Of a stretch of DNA of 25,301 nucleotides, positions 7,730-15,287 are shown in pieces (position 1 is the stretch's first letter; each line of letters opens with the position of its first letter). Below the pieces are notes generated by a model that was not told the DNA's origin, searched no databases, and saw nothing but the letters and a program-made list of their open reading frames with translations. This DNA is from DSQQ01 sp964443075 (GTDB lineage Bacteria > Chloroflexota > Anaerolineae > 4572-78 > J111). Made by a program: the position numbers and the translations under genes. The stretch is from positions 1 through 25,301 of the forward strand of contig CAYUCB010000061.1 of the NCBI GenBank assembly GCA_964443075.1. The letters run 5' to 3'.

Positions 7730-8851
7730 TTAATCCCCCATACACGTGCCCAACCGGCGAGCGGTCAGCACCCAGGGATGGTCAGGCGGCACGGTTTTGC
7801 GTTTGCCGACCACTTTCTCCAGGGCCACCGGCTCCGCGCCATCGCCGCGAGCGGCGACCATCACCCCGTAAACACCCTCATTAATCAAATCCGCTCCGGC
7901 CGAACCGAGGCGCGTCGCCAGCAGCCGGTCCGCCGCCGAAGGAGTACCGCCCCGCTGAACATGTCCCAGAATAGTCACCCGCGATTCCAAACCGGTCAAT
8001 TGTTCTAACTGCCCCGACAGGCGCAGCGTCCCACTCATCAGCCGGGCCTGAGTCTCCAACAATTCAGCTTTAGCCTTTTTCTTGCTATCTTTCTCTTTGG
8101 CTTCCAGTTTTTTCTTTTCCGCCGTTTCAAGGGCAGCGGCATCTTCGCGCGACATCGCCCCCTCTGACACGGCCACAATGCTAAAGCCTTTACCCTCGTG
8201 GCTGCGGCGGCGGATGGCCTGGGCCACGCTCTCTACATCATACGGAATTTCGGGGATGAGAATCACATCGGCGCCTCCGGCAATGCCGGCCCCCAAAGCC
8301 AGCCAGCCGGTATTGTGGCCCATAATTTCTACCACAATAATACGGTGATGGCTATGGGCGGTGCTGTGCAGCCGGTCAATCGCTTCGGTGGCAATGCCCA
8401 GGGCCGTATCAAAGCCAAACGATACATCGGTCAGGGGGACATCGTTATCAATAGTTTTGGGCAAAGTGACCACGTTTAAGCCTTTTTCAAGCAGTTTGTA
8501 GGCATTTTTCTGAGTGCCGCCGCCGCCCAGACAAACCAGGCAGTCCAGATTGTGTTTGCGATAGTTATCGGCAATCACGTCGGTCATATCCAAAAGTTCG
8601 CTTCCCATGGGCATGCGGTCGGGTTTATCACGGCTGGTGCCCAAAATGGTGCCGCCCACCGTCAAAATGCCAGAGAGCGCTTGACCGTCCAGCCGCACCG
8701 TGCGGTTCTCCATTAGCCCGCGAAAGCCATCGCGAAAGCCAATGACCTGCATGCCATAGCTGGTCTGGGCGGTTTTGCCAATACTGCGGATAGCCGCATT
8801 CAGGCCGGGGCTATCGCCCCCGGAGGTCAAAATACCAATATATTTAGCCAT
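7730..8851 (-). CDS. pfkA: 6-phosphofructokinase
   Basis: Predicted protein of 373 residues that phosphorylates fructose 6-phosphate to the 1,6-bisphosphate in glycolysis. Family signatures are TSGGDSPGLNAAIR (9-22), GGGGT (109-113), the catalytic loop PKTIDND (131-137), VEIMGHNTGW (174-183) and LGHVQRGGTPSAADR (295-309). The positions equivalent to E. coli Gly104 and Gly124 are Gly112 and Lys132. Lys at the second place is typical of PPi-type and trypanosomatid-type ATP enzymes, so ATP is likely but PPi cannot be excluded. The E. coli Asp103 equivalent is Gly111. A Lys/Glu-rich insert (about 236-268, KKKLEAKEKDSKKKAKAE) interrupts the fold after VSEGAMSRED. ATG at 8851 has GCGAGG upstream. 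It appears to be a single-gene unit, functionally unrelated to its neighbours. Confidence 0.94.
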   Translation of the reverse strand: MAKYIGILTSGGDSPGLNAAIRSIGKTAQTSYGMQVIGFRDGFRGLMENRTVRLDGQALSGILTVGGTILGTSRDKPDRMPMGSELLDMTDVIADNYRKHNLDCLVCLGGGGTQKNAYKLLEKGLNVVTLPKTIDNDVPLTDVSFGFDTALGIATEAIDRLHSTAHSHHRIIVVEIMGHNTGWLALGAGIAGGADVILIPEIPYDVESVAQAIRRRSHEGKGFSIVAVSEGAMSREDAAALETAEKKKLEAKEKDSKKKAKAELLETQARLMSGTLRLSGQLEQLTGLESRVTILGHVQRGGTPSAADRLLATRLGSAGADLINEGVYGVMVAARGDGAEPVALEKVVGKRKTVPPDHPWVLTARRLGTCMGD

Positions 8852-8887
8852 TTTTGCCTCGCTTTCTAAACTAAAGGTAATTAATAC

Positions 8888-8980
8888 ATCGCATCCTTCG
8901 ATACGGCCTTCGGCCTACTCAGGATGCGATAAAGCCGCACCCTGAGTAGCACGAAACGTCGTGGAGTGCGTATCGAAGGG
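8888..8980. repeat. Large imperfect palindrome (REP-like pair)
   Basis: ATCGCATCCT (8888-8897) pairs perfectly with AGGATGCGAT (8921-8930). In addition CTTCGATAC (8896-8904) pairs with GTATCGAAG (8970-8978), and CTACTCAGG (8915-8923) with CCTGAGTAG (8941-8949). The layout suggests two inverted copies of one mobile intergenic unit. The whole gap 8852-9065 holds only this element and the terminator of the downstream-facing lipoprotein gene. Confidence 0.75.
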
Positions 8981-9006
8981 GCGGCGAAGTAGATACAATT
9001 AAAGTC

Positions 9007-9047
9007 TAAAAAATAAACCCCCAGTACGTTAGATAACCGGGGGTTTA
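9007..9047 (-). terminator. Rho-independent terminator of the betaine-binding lipoprotein gene
   Basis: TAAACCCCC and GGGGGTTTA form a perfect 9-base stem (9039-9047 with 9014-9022). On the minus strand it is followed directly by a T-rich tract (TATTTTTTA). It lies 19 bases after the stop codon of the gene at 9066-10067. Confidence 0.9.
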
Positions 9048-9065
9048 TAGTTTAATTACATAACC

Positions 9066-10067
9066 TCAAGGCAGCCAGACTTTCCATTTTGACTCATTTT
9101 TATCAAGCCAGGCCTGGGCCGCTTGCTCGGCGGTTTTGCCATTGACATCCACATCGGCAATCATGCTCACCTGATCATCGGTCGAATAGTTCATATTTGT
9201 CAGCAGTTGATAAGCCTCTGGCGCCTTATTCTTCAGATCGCTCCACGCCACTTTAAATAACACATCGGTGGGATAATCGCAATCTATCCCGCCGCTTTTG
9301 GCTTTTTCATAACAAGCCGCCGTATGCTCGGGTAAAGCCACATTAACCAGATCGTATTTGGCAAAAGCCGAATGGGGTTTATAAAAATAAATCAAAACAG
9401 GGGCTTTACGGCTGTAAGCGGAATCTACCGCTGCCAAAATAGCTTGCTCGGAGCCGGCATAGACCACTTTAAAGTCCAGGCCCAGATTTTTGATAATCTG
9501 CTCATCGTACTGCACCCAACTGGGATCGCCCCCCAAAAATTGGCCCTGGTCGCCGGTTTCGGCGGTTTTGAACAGGGCAGCCAGTTCAGGTTTCTTAAAA
9601 CCTTCCCAGGTGGCTAATTCGGGGTGCTCATCCACCATATATTTGGGGATAAACCAGCCAATTTTGCCCACTACCCCCAACTCGCCGGCTTGTTCGACCA
9701 CCTTCTGCTCGTCAATATACTGCTTCACATTCTCGGCGTGACCGGAGGGCCATATTTCCAGGCTGGCCGACAGGTCGCCGGTAGCCAGGGCCGGCCATTG
9801 AGCGTTTTCATCAATGGTCACAATTTCTACCTTATACCCCAATTGTTTCTCCAGTAGAATTTTAGCCACATTCACATTGATGGATGAACCGGTCCAGGGG
9901 TTTTCGGCCAGTTTGAGGGTAGGCTTGTCGCCGCTGGGAGCCGGTTTTGCCGCTTCGGCGGGTTTGGTCGGTGCCTGGGCCGGGGTTGGTGCAGCCCCAC
10001 CACCACAAGCGGTCACAAGCAAACTAAAGCTCAACCCTAACAAGACAAACAAGAATTTTTTAAACAT
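9066..10067 (-). CDS. proX: Glycine betaine/proline-type ABC transporter substrate-binding lipoprotein
   Basis: Predicted protein of 333 residues. A lipoprotein signal peptide (MFKKFLFVLLGLSFSLLVTAC) puts lipidated Cys21 at the mature N-terminus, followed by a Gly/Ala/Pro linker to about residue 45. The remainder is an OpuAC-type domain: ENPWTGSSINVNVAKILLE, TIDENAQWPALATGDLSASLEIW, and a C-terminal WSDLKNKAPEAYQLL segment. Trp and Tyr residues of the type that cage quaternary ammonium groups are present (W58, W111). It delivers betaine-like substrate to the permease. The start has AAGGAG seven bases upstream. A near-consensus promoter (TTGACA-17-TATACT) and a terminator make it a single-gene unit, divergent from the GntR regulator. 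The exact ligand is inferred. Confidence 0.95.
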   Translation of the reverse strand: MFKKFLFVLLGLSFSLLVTACGGGAAPTPAQAPTKPAEAAKPAPSGDKPTLKLAENPWTGSSINVNVAKILLEKQLGYKVEIVTIDENAQWPALATGDLSASLEIWPSGHAENVKQYIDEQKVVEQAGELGVVGKIGWFIPKYMVDEHPELATWEGFKKPELAALFKTAETGDQGQFLGGDPSWVQYDEQIIKNLGLDFKVVYAGSEQAILAAVDSAYSRKAPVLIYFYKPHSAFAKYDLVNVALPEHTAACYEKAKSGGIDCDYPTDVLFKVAWSDLKNKAPEAYQLLTNMNYSTDDQVSMIADVDVNGKTAEQAAQAWLDKNESKWKVWLP

Positions 10068-10139
10068 CGTCTTCTCCTTAATGATAACTATTTAGCCGGT
10101 AACCACCGACTGATTACCGTTAACTCCCCAATATCAGCG

Positions 10140-10168
10140 AGTATAACATTGTCCCCGGTCACTGTCAA
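10140..10168 (-). promoter_or_regulatory. Sigma70-type promoter of the substrate-binding protein gene
   Basis: On the minus strand the -35 is TTGACA (10163-10168), the spacer is 17 bases and the -10 is TATACT (10140-10145): one mismatch in twelve against consensus. It lies 73 bases upstream of the lipoprotein start codon. Confidence 0.85.
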
Positions 10169-10178
10169 ACAATTTGAC
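10164..10178. promoter_or_regulatory. Inverted repeat shared by two divergent -35 boxes (candidate operator)
   Basis: GTCAAA-CAA-TTTGAC is a perfect 6+3+6 inverted repeat. Its arms overlap the -35 hexamers of the minus-strand lipoprotein promoter and the plus-strand GntR promoter, which are only five bases apart. A protein bound here would block both. That the GntR/FCD protein is the binder is inference from adjacency. Confidence 0.55.
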
Positions 10179-10202
10179 TTCCCCCCTTGATTTTCTTATA
10201 CT
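10174..10202 (+). promoter_or_regulatory. Sigma70-type promoter of the GntR-led cluster
   Basis: TTGACT (10174-10179), a 17-base spacer and TATACT (10197-10202) give a strong promoter match. It lies 83 bases before the TTG start of the regulator. Confidence 0.8.
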
Positions 10203-10217
10203 ATTTTGACCCATTCA

Positions 10218-10232
10218 TATACAATTGTTATA
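10218..10232. promoter_or_regulatory. Palindromic site with ACAATTGT core
   Basis: TATACAATTGTTATA has a perfect 8-base ACAATTGT core. It sits just after the predicted transcription start of the regulator gene, where an autoregulatory operator would be effective. GntR/FCD proteins often bind short AT-rich palindromes; this assignment is inference. Confidence 0.35.
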
Positions 10233-10285
10233 TCAAGCACTCAACGATTGAGTAACTTGCCCGCCCGCTGCTGCCGGTTACCCTG

Positions 10286-10957
10286 TTGACTGCTTCGCAC
10301 CAACGCCGTCAAACCGATGATACCCAAAGCGACACTGCGTACCGTATCCTCAAAGATAAAATTGTCAGCTTAGAATTACCCCCAGCCACGCTGTTAAACG
10401 AGGCCGAGTTGATAACGACTCTGGGTTTAGGCCGCACCCCCATCCGCGAGGCTCTCCTGCGCCTCTCGCTGGAAAATCTGGTGGTCATCCTGCCCCGCCG
10501 GGGTACTCTGGTGGCCGACCTGAACATGAGCGACCTGCAAAAAATTTTTGAAATCCGGCTGGAGTTAGAGGTTTGCGCCGCTCGCCTGGCGGCTAACCGA
10601 GCCACCCCGGCCCAGATAACCCAAATGGAGGCGTTGCTGATTAACGCCGCTGAAATCATCCACCCCCACGACCATCATCAACTGATCACCCTAGACCACC
10701 AATTCCATCAACATGTGGCTCAGGCGGCGCATAACGAATTTTTAGAACAAACGTTAGAACGCCTTTACACCCATGTGCTGCGATTGTGGTATGTATCACT
10801 GCACCGGGTCAACCGTCTGGCCGAGGCCATTGGCGAACATTGCGACCTGCTCGCCGCCATCAAAGCCGGCGATAGCCCTCGCGCCGCCGAAATTATGCGT
10901 GTTCACGTGGCCGGGTTTCAGAACCAATTTATCGCTACGGTAGTCAGTAAGAAGTAA
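10286..10957 (+). CDS. GntR-family transcriptional regulator with FCD domain
   Basis: Predicted protein of 223 residues. The winged helix lies at about 15-75 (DTAYRILKDKIVSLELPP, then GLGRTPIREALLRL as the recognition region). The FCD ligand domain (about 80-215) has the Asp/His metal-site pattern: LDHQFHQHV, EHCDLL and MRVHVAGF. The start is TTG; no ATG occurs in frame between the upstream stop at 10253 and the conserved region, and no clear ribosome site is visible. It is the first gene of the + strand demethylation cluster and divergent from the betaine-binding protein gene, so it probably controls both in response to a pathway compound. The last five codons run into an intergenic repeat, which likely altered the C-terminus. 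Confidence 0.92.
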   Translation: MTASHQRRQTDDTQSDTAYRILKDKIVSLELPPATLLNEAELITTLGLGRTPIREALLRLSLENLVVILPRRGTLVADLNMSDLQKIFEIRLELEVCAARLAANRATPAQITQMEALLINAAEIIHPHDHHQLITLDHQFHQHVAQAAHNEFLEQTLERLYTHVLRLWYVSLHRVNRLAEAIGEHCDLLAAIKAGDSPRAAEIMRVHVAGFQNQFIATVVSKK

Positions 10958-11002
10958 GAAGTAATTAGTTGAACTGATTACTGAACACTGATAACTGTTC
11001 AC
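10941..11002. repeat. CAGT/GATAACTG-type intergenic repeat, copy 1
   Basis: AT-rich repeat of TCAGT/ACTGA units. Its core (10968-10997, ending ACTGAACACTGATAACTG) matches copy 2 at 15308-15337 with two differences. It overlaps the end of the regulator gene and fills most of the gap to the methyltransferase gene. Confidence 0.75.
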
Positions 11003-11022
11003 TATTTTTCCAGGAGTTACCC

Positions 11023-12576
11023 ATGTCTGATCGAGAACGCCGTTCCAGCCGCCGCGAAGAGCGCCGGGCCAGGGCCGCCGCTTCGGGCCGGGGAGCCATC
11101 AAACCGCTGGTCAATACCCTGCCCTTGACCGAAGTGCTCTCCCCCGCAGGGGTCGAACAGATTCACCGGGCCTCAATGCGCCTGCTGCAAGACCCCGGCA
11201 TTTTGGTCATTGATTACCCGCCCGCCCGCGAAACCTTCAAGGCCAACGGGGCCAAAGTTGAGGGGGAGTTGGTTAAAATTGACGAAGAGACCCTGCTGCA
11301 CTTTGTCCGCCAGGCGCCCGCCACCTTTACCCAACTGGCCCGCAACCCGGCTAACCAGCTAACCATCGGTGGGCGCACTACCATCTTCGCCCCGGTTTAC
11401 GGTCCGCCGTTTGTGGCCGACTTTGACCGGGGCCGTCGCCCGGCTACCCTGGCCGATTTTCAAAACTTTGCCAAACTGACTTACATGGCCCAGCCATTGC
11501 ACCACAACGGCGGCACTTTGGTGGAACCCAACGATATTGACGTGAAAGAACGTCACCTGGACATGCTGCTGGCCCACATCACCCTCAGCGACAAAGCCTT
11601 TATGGGCAGCGTCACCCACGCCGACAACGCCCGCGACACCGTCACCATGAGCGAGATTCTGTTTGGGGCGGAAACCATCCGGGAAAACCCGGCCACCCTT
11701 TCGCTCATCAACGCCTCCAGCCCCCTGCGCTTTGATGACCGCATGTTCGGGGCGCTGGAAGTGTACGCCCGCGCCCGTCAAGCCGTGCTGGTGACGCCCT
11801 TCATTATCGCCGGGGCGATGTCGCCCAGCACTCTGGCCGCCACCCTGGCCCAGCAAAACGCCGAAGCCCTCTTTGGCATCTGCTACGCCCAAATGCTCAA
11901 CCCTGGCACGCCCTGCATTTACGGCTCGTTTTTAGCCAATATTGATATGCGCACCGGCGCGCCCTGCTTTGGCACGCCCGAAGGGGCGCTGGCTCTCTAT
12001 GCCGGAGCGCAGATGGCCCGTCGCTACCATTTGCCCTACCGCTCCGGTGGCAACTTCACCGCCTCACGCATCCCCGACGCCCAGGCCGGTTACGAGTCCG
12101 CCAGCACAATGTGGCCGACCGTCCAGGCCGGGACGAACTTTGTGCTGCACGCCGCCGGTTGGTTGGAAGGCGGACTGATTGCCGGGTATGAAAAATTCGT
12201 CCTCGACCTGGAGGTGTGCGGCATCCTGGCCCGCTTTGTGGAAGGCATCGGCCTGAGCGACGACGATTTTGCCTGGGACGCCTACGCCGAAGTGGGGCCG
12301 GGCCAGCACTTTTTAGGCAGCCAGCACACCATGCGCCACTACGAGTCGGCCTTTTACCAGCATACCATTTTTTCGATGGACAATTACGAAAAATGGGAGG
12401 AGGAGGGCCAGCTTGACACTTACCGCCGGGCCAACGCCATCTGGAAGCGCATGCTGCGCGAGTACGAAGCTCCCCCGCTGGATGAGGCCATCGCCGAAGA
12501 ACTGCGCGCCTTCACCGAGCATCGCCGGGCCGAAATTCGGGCCGGTAAGCCAAGAAGTGAATGGAAACGAATGTAA
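11023..12576 (+). CDS. mttB: Trimethylamine methyltransferase (MttB)-family protein, non-pyrrolysine type
   Basis: Predicted protein of 517 residues, the usual length for the family (COG5598). A charged Arg-rich head (1-25) precedes the TIM-barrel part with typical segments: LSPAGVEQIHRASMRLLQD, GGTLVEPNDI, FMGSVTHADNA, INASSPLRFDDRM, TPFIIAGAMSP and PYRSGGNFTASRIPDAQA. The reading frame has no internal TAG, so pyrrolysine is not encoded; such homologues include glycine betaine (MtgB), proline betaine and carnitine demethylases. They move a methyl group to a corrinoid protein. No corrinoid-binding protein gene is present nearby, so the acceptor may be encoded elsewhere. AGGAG lies seven bases before the ATG. 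The adjoining dimethylglycine and sarcosine enzymes favour glycine betaine as substrate, by inference. Confidence 0.92.
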   Translation: MSDRERRSSRREERRARAAASGRGAIKPLVNTLPLTEVLSPAGVEQIHRASMRLLQDPGILVIDYPPARETFKANGAKVEGELVKIDEETLLHFVRQAPATFTQLARNPANQLTIGGRTTIFAPVYGPPFVADFDRGRRPATLADFQNFAKLTYMAQPLHHNGGTLVEPNDIDVKERHLDMLLAHITLSDKAFMGSVTHADNARDTVTMSEILFGAETIRENPATLSLINASSPLRFDDRMFGALEVYARARQAVLVTPFIIAGAMSPSTLAATLAQQNAEALFGICYAQMLNPGTPCIYGSFLANIDMRTGAPCFGTPEGALALYAGAQMARRYHLPYRSGGNFTASRIPDAQAGYESASTMWPTVQAGTNFVLHAAGWLEGGLIAGYEKFVLDLEVCGILARFVEGIGLSDDDFAWDAYAEVGPGQHFLGSQHTMRHYESAFYQHTIFSMDNYEKWEEEGQLDTYRRANAIWKRMLREYEAPPLDEAIAEELRAFTEHRRAEIRAGKPRSEWKRM

Positions 12577-12583
12577 CCGAGCA

Positions 12584-12686
12584 TGTCATTCTGAACGAAG
12601 CGGAGTGAAGAATCCCCTATGACCTGGCTTTAAATCCAACGTTCTGGGGAGATTCCTCGTTCCGCTTCGCTTCACTCGGAATGACA
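12584..12686. repeat. Paired inverted TGTCATTC-type REP-like element
   Basis: TGTCATTCTGAACGAAGCGG (12584-12603) recurs inverted as the CGGAATGACA end (12677-12686), with matching inner parts (GTGAAGAATCCCC against GGGGAGATTCCTC). Two copies face each other around a 30-base centre. It lies eight bases after the methyltransferase stop. Confidence 0.8.
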
Positions 12687-12708
12687 TCTCGCGGTCACAA
12701 TTTATACT
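12681..12708 (+). promoter_or_regulatory. Candidate promoter of the alcohol dehydrogenase-GcvT part
   Basis: ATGACA (12681-12686), a 16-base spacer and TATACT (12703-12708) give a reasonable sigma70 match, 88 bases upstream of the dehydrogenase start. The -35 box is the last six bases of the preceding repeat element. Confidence 0.5.
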
Positions 12709-12796
12709 CTTACAAAAAAATCGGCGTAAATCAGCGGGTATCAGCACGCTACGCAGTCTGCGTTCTATTTTTACACATACTTCAGGAGTTACACCT

Positions 12797-13972
12797 ATGA
12801 ACATCCGCACTTTTGAAATTCCAACGGTGATGAAACACGGCTTGGGGGCCATTACGGTTTTGGCCGATGAAGCCAGAAGCCTGGGTATGACCCGCCCCTT
12901 GCTTGTCACCGACCCCGGCGTGGTTAAAGCCGGCCTGCTGGAACGGGTCTTGAACCCGTTGAAAGCCGCCCAAATGGATTACGTGGTCTTTGACCGCGTC
13001 GCCCCCAACCCACCCATCGCCCTGGTGGATGAAGGGGCCGACCTGTACCGCCGCGAGGGCTGCGATGGCCTGATTGGCCTGGGCGGTGGCAGTTCGATGG
13101 ATACGGCTAAATCTATCGGGGTGGTTGTCAGCAACGGCGGCTCCATTCTGGATTACGAGTGGGCCAGCCCTCAGCCCATCCAAAAACGTATTCCGCCGAC
13201 CATTTGCATCCCCACCACCGCTGGCACCGGCAGCGAAGTGACCCTGTGGGCCGTCATCACCGACCCGGCCCGCAAAATTAAATTTAACGTGGGCGGCACG
13301 GCCTTAATTGGGGCCTGGCTGGCCTTAATTGACCCGGAACTCACCCTGGAACTGCCTCCGGCCATCACCGCCGCCACCGGCCTGGATGCCCTGGCCCACG
13401 CCATCGAGTGCTACACCTGCGCCTACGCCCAACCCCTGCCCGACTCGGTAGCGCTGCTGGCGATGGAATACGTGGGCCAATACCTGCGTATCGCCTTTGC
13501 CCAGGGCCGCAACACCGAAGCCCGTTACAAGATGAGTATGGCCGCCATGCTCGGGGCGATGGCCTACGGCACCGAAAGCGCCGGGGCCGCCCACGCCATG
13601 AGCCAATCGGCCGGTGGGGTACACGATGTGCCGCACGGGGCGCTCACCGGCTGGCTGCTCGGCCCGGTGATGGAATACAACCACATCGGCGAGCCGCACA
13701 AATTCGCCCGCATCGCCCAGGCGTTGGGCGAGGATATTCGCGGCCTGAGCGTCTGGGCCGCCGCCGAAAAAGCCGTTTCGGCGGTGATGCGCCTCACCCG
13801 CGATATAGAGATTCCTACTTTGCAAGAGATGGGGTTTAAAGCAGAGGAAATTCCGCTGCTGGCCCAAATTGCCTACAACGATCCGCAAACCATCGGCAAT
13901 CCCCGCGATTTGAGCCTGAAGAGTTACGTGCAAATTTGGACACGGGCCTTTGAGTGGGGGGGGAAGGAGTAA
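12797..13972 (+). CDS. Iron-containing alcohol dehydrogenase
   Basis: Predicted protein of 391 residues, full length for the FucO/YqhD/methanol-dehydrogenase superfamily. The nucleotide-binding half has GGGSSMDTAKSIG (96-108) and PTTAGTGSEVT (139-149). The metal ligands are Asp197, His201, His266 and His280, with the normal spacing (TGLDALAHAIE, GAAHAMSQ, VPHGAL). It catalyses NAD(P)-linked interconversion of an alcohol and an aldehyde. In this cluster a role with formaldehyde or methanol from demethylation is attractive but inferred; the superfamily is broad and sequence alone does not set substrate. The start has CAGGAG upstream. Its last codons contain GGAAGGAG, which serves as ribosome site for the GcvT-like gene three bases after its stop, so the two are translationally linked. 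Confidence 0.94.
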   Translation: MNIRTFEIPTVMKHGLGAITVLADEARSLGMTRPLLVTDPGVVKAGLLERVLNPLKAAQMDYVVFDRVAPNPPIALVDEGADLYRREGCDGLIGLGGGSSMDTAKSIGVVVSNGGSILDYEWASPQPIQKRIPPTICIPTTAGTGSEVTLWAVITDPARKIKFNVGGTALIGAWLALIDPELTLELPPAITAATGLDALAHAIECYTCAYAQPLPDSVALLAMEYVGQYLRIAFAQGRNTEARYKMSMAAMLGAMAYGTESAGAAHAMSQSAGGVHDVPHGALTGWLLGPVMEYNHIGEPHKFARIAQALGEDIRGLSVWAAAEKAVSAVMRLTRDIEIPTLQEMGFKAEEIPLLAQIAYNDPQTIGNPRDLSLKSYVQIWTRAFEWGGKE

Positions 13973-13975
13973 AAA

Positions 13976-15280
13976 ATGCCAGAGCGTCGAACCCCCCTCT
14001 ATGATTATCACCTGCGCCACGCCGGGCAACTGGTTAAAGGCGGCGGCGATTTTATGTTTCCATTGGCCTACACCGCGCCGGTGGAGGAGCATCTGAATAC
14101 CCGCGCCAATGTAGGCATGCAAGACCTCTCCACCATGGGCCAGGTGGACATTAAAGGGCCGGGCGCGGAGCGGCTGGTCAACCACCTGCTGGTCAACGAA
14201 GTGCGCGATATGGAGCCGGGTCAGGCCCGCTATTCCACCCTGTGCAACGAACAAGGCGGTGTGGTGGATGATGTCACCCTCTACAAATTCCACGATGAGC
14301 ATTTTATGGTGGTCACCAGTTCCGGCCCGCGTAAAAAAACGGCCCGCTGGCTGGCCGACCACGCCCTCGGCGCGTCGGCCTATGTGACCGACCTCACCGC
14401 TGCCATTGCCCTGCCGGTGGTGCAGGGGCCGCGCTCTCGCGAATTTCTTAAAACGGTAGCCCAGGGAGTCAATCTGGATGAGCTGCGATTTTTCCGCTTT
14501 ACCCCGGCGACGATCAATGGCACCGAACTGCTCATCTCCCGCACCGGCTACACCGGCGAACTGGGCTACGAGCTTTATACGCCCGCCGATGAAGCCGGCC
14601 CGTTATGGGAATTTTTGCTATCAGCCGGACGCGCCTTTGGCTTGCAGCCCTATGGTGTGGCGGCGATGCAAAGCCTGCGCCTGGAAAAAGCCTTCCCCCT
14701 TTACGGCAACGATGTCAACGAAACGTACACCCCCTTCCACGTGGGACTGGCTGGCTGGATTCGCTTTGATAAGCACGACTTTATGGGCCGCGAGGCCCTG
14801 CTGCGGGTGCAGGAACATGGCTTACGGGAGCGCTGGGTCGGCCTGACGCTGGACAGCCCGGTGGCGGCCCTCTATCGCGATAAAATCTACAGCGTCCGCG
14901 AGGTGGATACTTCGCCCAAAAAGATAACCGGCGGCAGCGAGGCCCACAGCGCCGCCGCCAGTATCACCCCTGGCTCGGTGGTGGGACATATCACCTACAG
15001 CGCTCGCGGTCACTCGGTGGGCAAAATGCTGGCCATGGCCTATGTCAAAACCGAACATTCCTGGCCCGGCTGCCACCTGCTGGTGGAGACTAATGGCCGC
15101 CTCACCCCGGCCCGAGTCACACCCACGCCCTTTTTCGACCCGTCGGGGGTACGGATGCGGGCCAAGACCGACACCCGGCAGGCCCAACCCCAGGCCGCGC
15201 CGCCTGCGCCCACCCCACTCGCCGATACCCCGCCGCGCCCCGCCGCAGAGGATGTTCCGCCACCGGTTGAGGGTGAGTAG
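13976..15280 (+). CDS. GcvT-like aminomethyltransferase family protein (folate-dependent)
   Basis: Predicted protein of 434 residues. The GcvT_N folate-binding domain spans about 15-275 (VGMQDLSTMGQVDIKGPGAERLVNHLL, ISRTGYTGELGYELY, GVAAMQSLRLEKAFPLYGND) and the GcvT_C domain about 280-395 (GHITYSARGHSVGKMLAMAYV, VTPTPFFDPSGVRMR). It probably moves a one-carbon unit from a methylated amine to tetrahydrofolate, the role of the equivalent domain in dimethylglycine dehydrogenase, found here again at 17285. Two oddities: an insert of about 25 residues in GcvT_C (near 309-335), and a Pro/Ala-rich tail of about 40 residues after the normal end. True glycine cleavage T protein is less likely, as no gcvH or gcvP genes are adjacent. 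Confidence 0.9.
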   Translation: MPERRTPLYDYHLRHAGQLVKGGGDFMFPLAYTAPVEEHLNTRANVGMQDLSTMGQVDIKGPGAERLVNHLLVNEVRDMEPGQARYSTLCNEQGGVVDDVTLYKFHDEHFMVVTSSGPRKKTARWLADHALGASAYVTDLTAAIALPVVQGPRSREFLKTVAQGVNLDELRFFRFTPATINGTELLISRTGYTGELGYELYTPADEAGPLWEFLLSAGRAFGLQPYGVAAMQSLRLEKAFPLYGNDVNETYTPFHVGLAGWIRFDKHDFMGREALLRVQEHGLRERWVGLTLDSPVAALYRDKIYSVREVDTSPKKITGGSEAHSAAASITPGSVVGHITYSARGHSVGKMLAMAYVKTEHSWPGCHLLVETNGRLTPARVTPTPFFDPSGVRMRAKTDTRQAQPQAAPPAPTPLADTPPRPAAEDVPPPVEGE

Positions 15281-15287
15281 TAAAACG

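Noticed and set aside
11023..12576. Pyrrolysine-containing MttB
   Set aside because: The frame runs to its TAA without an in-frame TAG, so no amber-encoded residue is possible.
13325..14362. Open minus-strand frame of 345 codons across the alcohol dehydrogenase and GcvT-like genes
   Set aside because: Lies opposite two well-supported genes and shows no recognisable family or ribosome site.
13976..15280. True glycine cleavage system T protein
   Set aside because: No gcvH or gcvP genes nearby; the context and insert favour a methylated-amine-linked paralogue.
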